From positions 1 to 64,000 of the forward strand of contig NZ_QIBZ01000010.1 in the NCBI RefSeq assembly GCF_003725955.1: a stretch of 64,000 bases of DNA. The letters are read 5' to 3'. Positions 63,638 through 64,000 of this stretch are shown in pieces. Positions within the stretch are counted from its first letter, which is position 1. Every line of letters begins with the position of its first letter. The position numbers were made by a program, and so were the translations under genes. This DNA comes from Slackia isoflavoniconvertens (lineage in GTDB: Bacteria; Actinomycetota; Coriobacteriia; Coriobacteriales; Eggerthellaceae). The notes under the pieces were generated by a model. The model was not told the origin of the DNA, searched no databases, and saw nothing but the letters and a program-made list of their open reading frames with translations.

Positions 63638-64000
63638 CTACTCCTCCTCCGATTCCGACATATCAACCAAGCCGGCCGGCAGGTCCATGTAGATCACGCC
63701 CTCGGCTTCGTCGATATCGACAATGAAATCTTCCACAAAGGGAATGAGCACCTGCTCGCCCTCTTCGGTTTCCACCACAATGAGATACTGCGTCGGCATC
63801 TCGCGCACTTCCACGATCTCGCCCACATACCCCTTGGTTTCGTCTTCCACCTCAAAGCCCACGATGCGCTCGGTGGCATACGAGGCGCCTTCCTCGAAGC
63901 CTTCTGGCAAATCGGCGCGCTCGACAATCACATGGCTTCCCACGAGCTTCTCGGCGACATCGAGGTTTTTCACGCCGGAAAACGCCACAAGCCAATCGTG
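63638..64000 (-). CDS. rimM: Ribosome maturation factor RimM, N-terminus outside window
   Basis: The C-terminal ~120 residues of the 30S assembly factor. A PRC-barrel is visible: VAEKLVGSHVIVERADLPE, IVGFEVEDETKGYVGEIVEVREM and VLIPFVEDFIVDIDEAEGVIYMDLP. The reading frame is open to the edge, so the gene continues beyond 64000. It ends 4 nt before trmD, the standard rimM-trmD order. Confidence 0.92.
   Translation of the reverse strand, partial: HDWLVAFSGVKNLDVAEKLVGSHVIVERADLPEGFEEGASYATERIVGFEVEDETKGYVGEIVEVREMPTQYLIVVETEEGEQVLIPFVEDFIVDIDEAEGVIYMDLPAGLVDMSESEEE

Overview
The window is a high-GC bacterial chromosome segment that most resembles the Coriobacteriia (Eggerthellaceae type). The evidence is a Coriobacteria-like uptake [NiFe] hydrogenase operon with a Tat signal, PPDK with its regulatory kinase/phosphatase, a split alpha/beta glycyl-tRNA synthetase, several MFS/NCS1/NhaC/TSUP carriers, Rrf2 and MarR regulators, and a ycsF/ycsG/ycsI/kipIA-type 5-oxoproline cluster. 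The genus cannot be settled from sequence alone. Both edges cut genes: a nucleoside hydrolase at the left and rimM at the right.

Layout. 1-3458 is a nucleoside/ribose salvage group (nucleoside hydrolase, MFS carrier, ribokinase). 3740-7305 carries a UvrD/PcrA-type helicase and a NA37 nucleoid-associated protein. 7516-11095 is the hyaABC hydrogenase operon, ending at a strong terminator. 11527-14476 is a pseudo-AAA+ / Rrf2 / clusterless MutY operon. 14771-20160 has a HAD phosphatase and a MarR-controlled heterodimeric ABC exporter. 20640-21400 is a solo IS200-type element. 21405-28709 is a foreign-looking integrative element: a minus-strand operon of two lipoproteins and two small membrane proteins, a frameshifted zinc-finger gene, a RepA-like P-loop ATPase followed by a 9-bp iteron array, two small genes and a tyrosine integrase. 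It abuts three tandem identical tRNA-Asp genes (28829-29112).

29218-38910 is core metabolism and maintenance: an orphan substrate-binding lipoprotein, trxB/trxA, a patatin, nth, a DUF2130 coiled-coil protein, a Cof phosphatase, stand-alone coaC and an NCS1 permease. 39470-44155 is carAB, preceded by about 900 bp of repeat-rich non-coding DNA. 45083-49261 holds azlCD, nhaC and a TauE/SafE carrier. 49586-55012 is the pxpB-pxpC-ycsI-pxpA-ycsG cluster for 5-oxoproline use; its NRAMP-like carrier lacks the metal ligands. 55356-59028 is ppdK with its regulator. 59282-64000 is rimM-trmD-lepB-glyQ-glyS.

Most notable signals: (1) a dispersed hairpin family of seven close copies plus one stem-divergent relative, with a fixed CGT loop and G-U-compatible changes; (2) the integrative element with its cargo operon and iterons; (3) a 183-bp unit bounded by perfect 30-bp inverted repeats upstream of carA, next to a degenerate ~18-bp tandem array; (4) the NRAMP paralogue without metal ligands in the oxoprolinase cluster. 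Functions are inferred from motifs read by eye; no database search was run.
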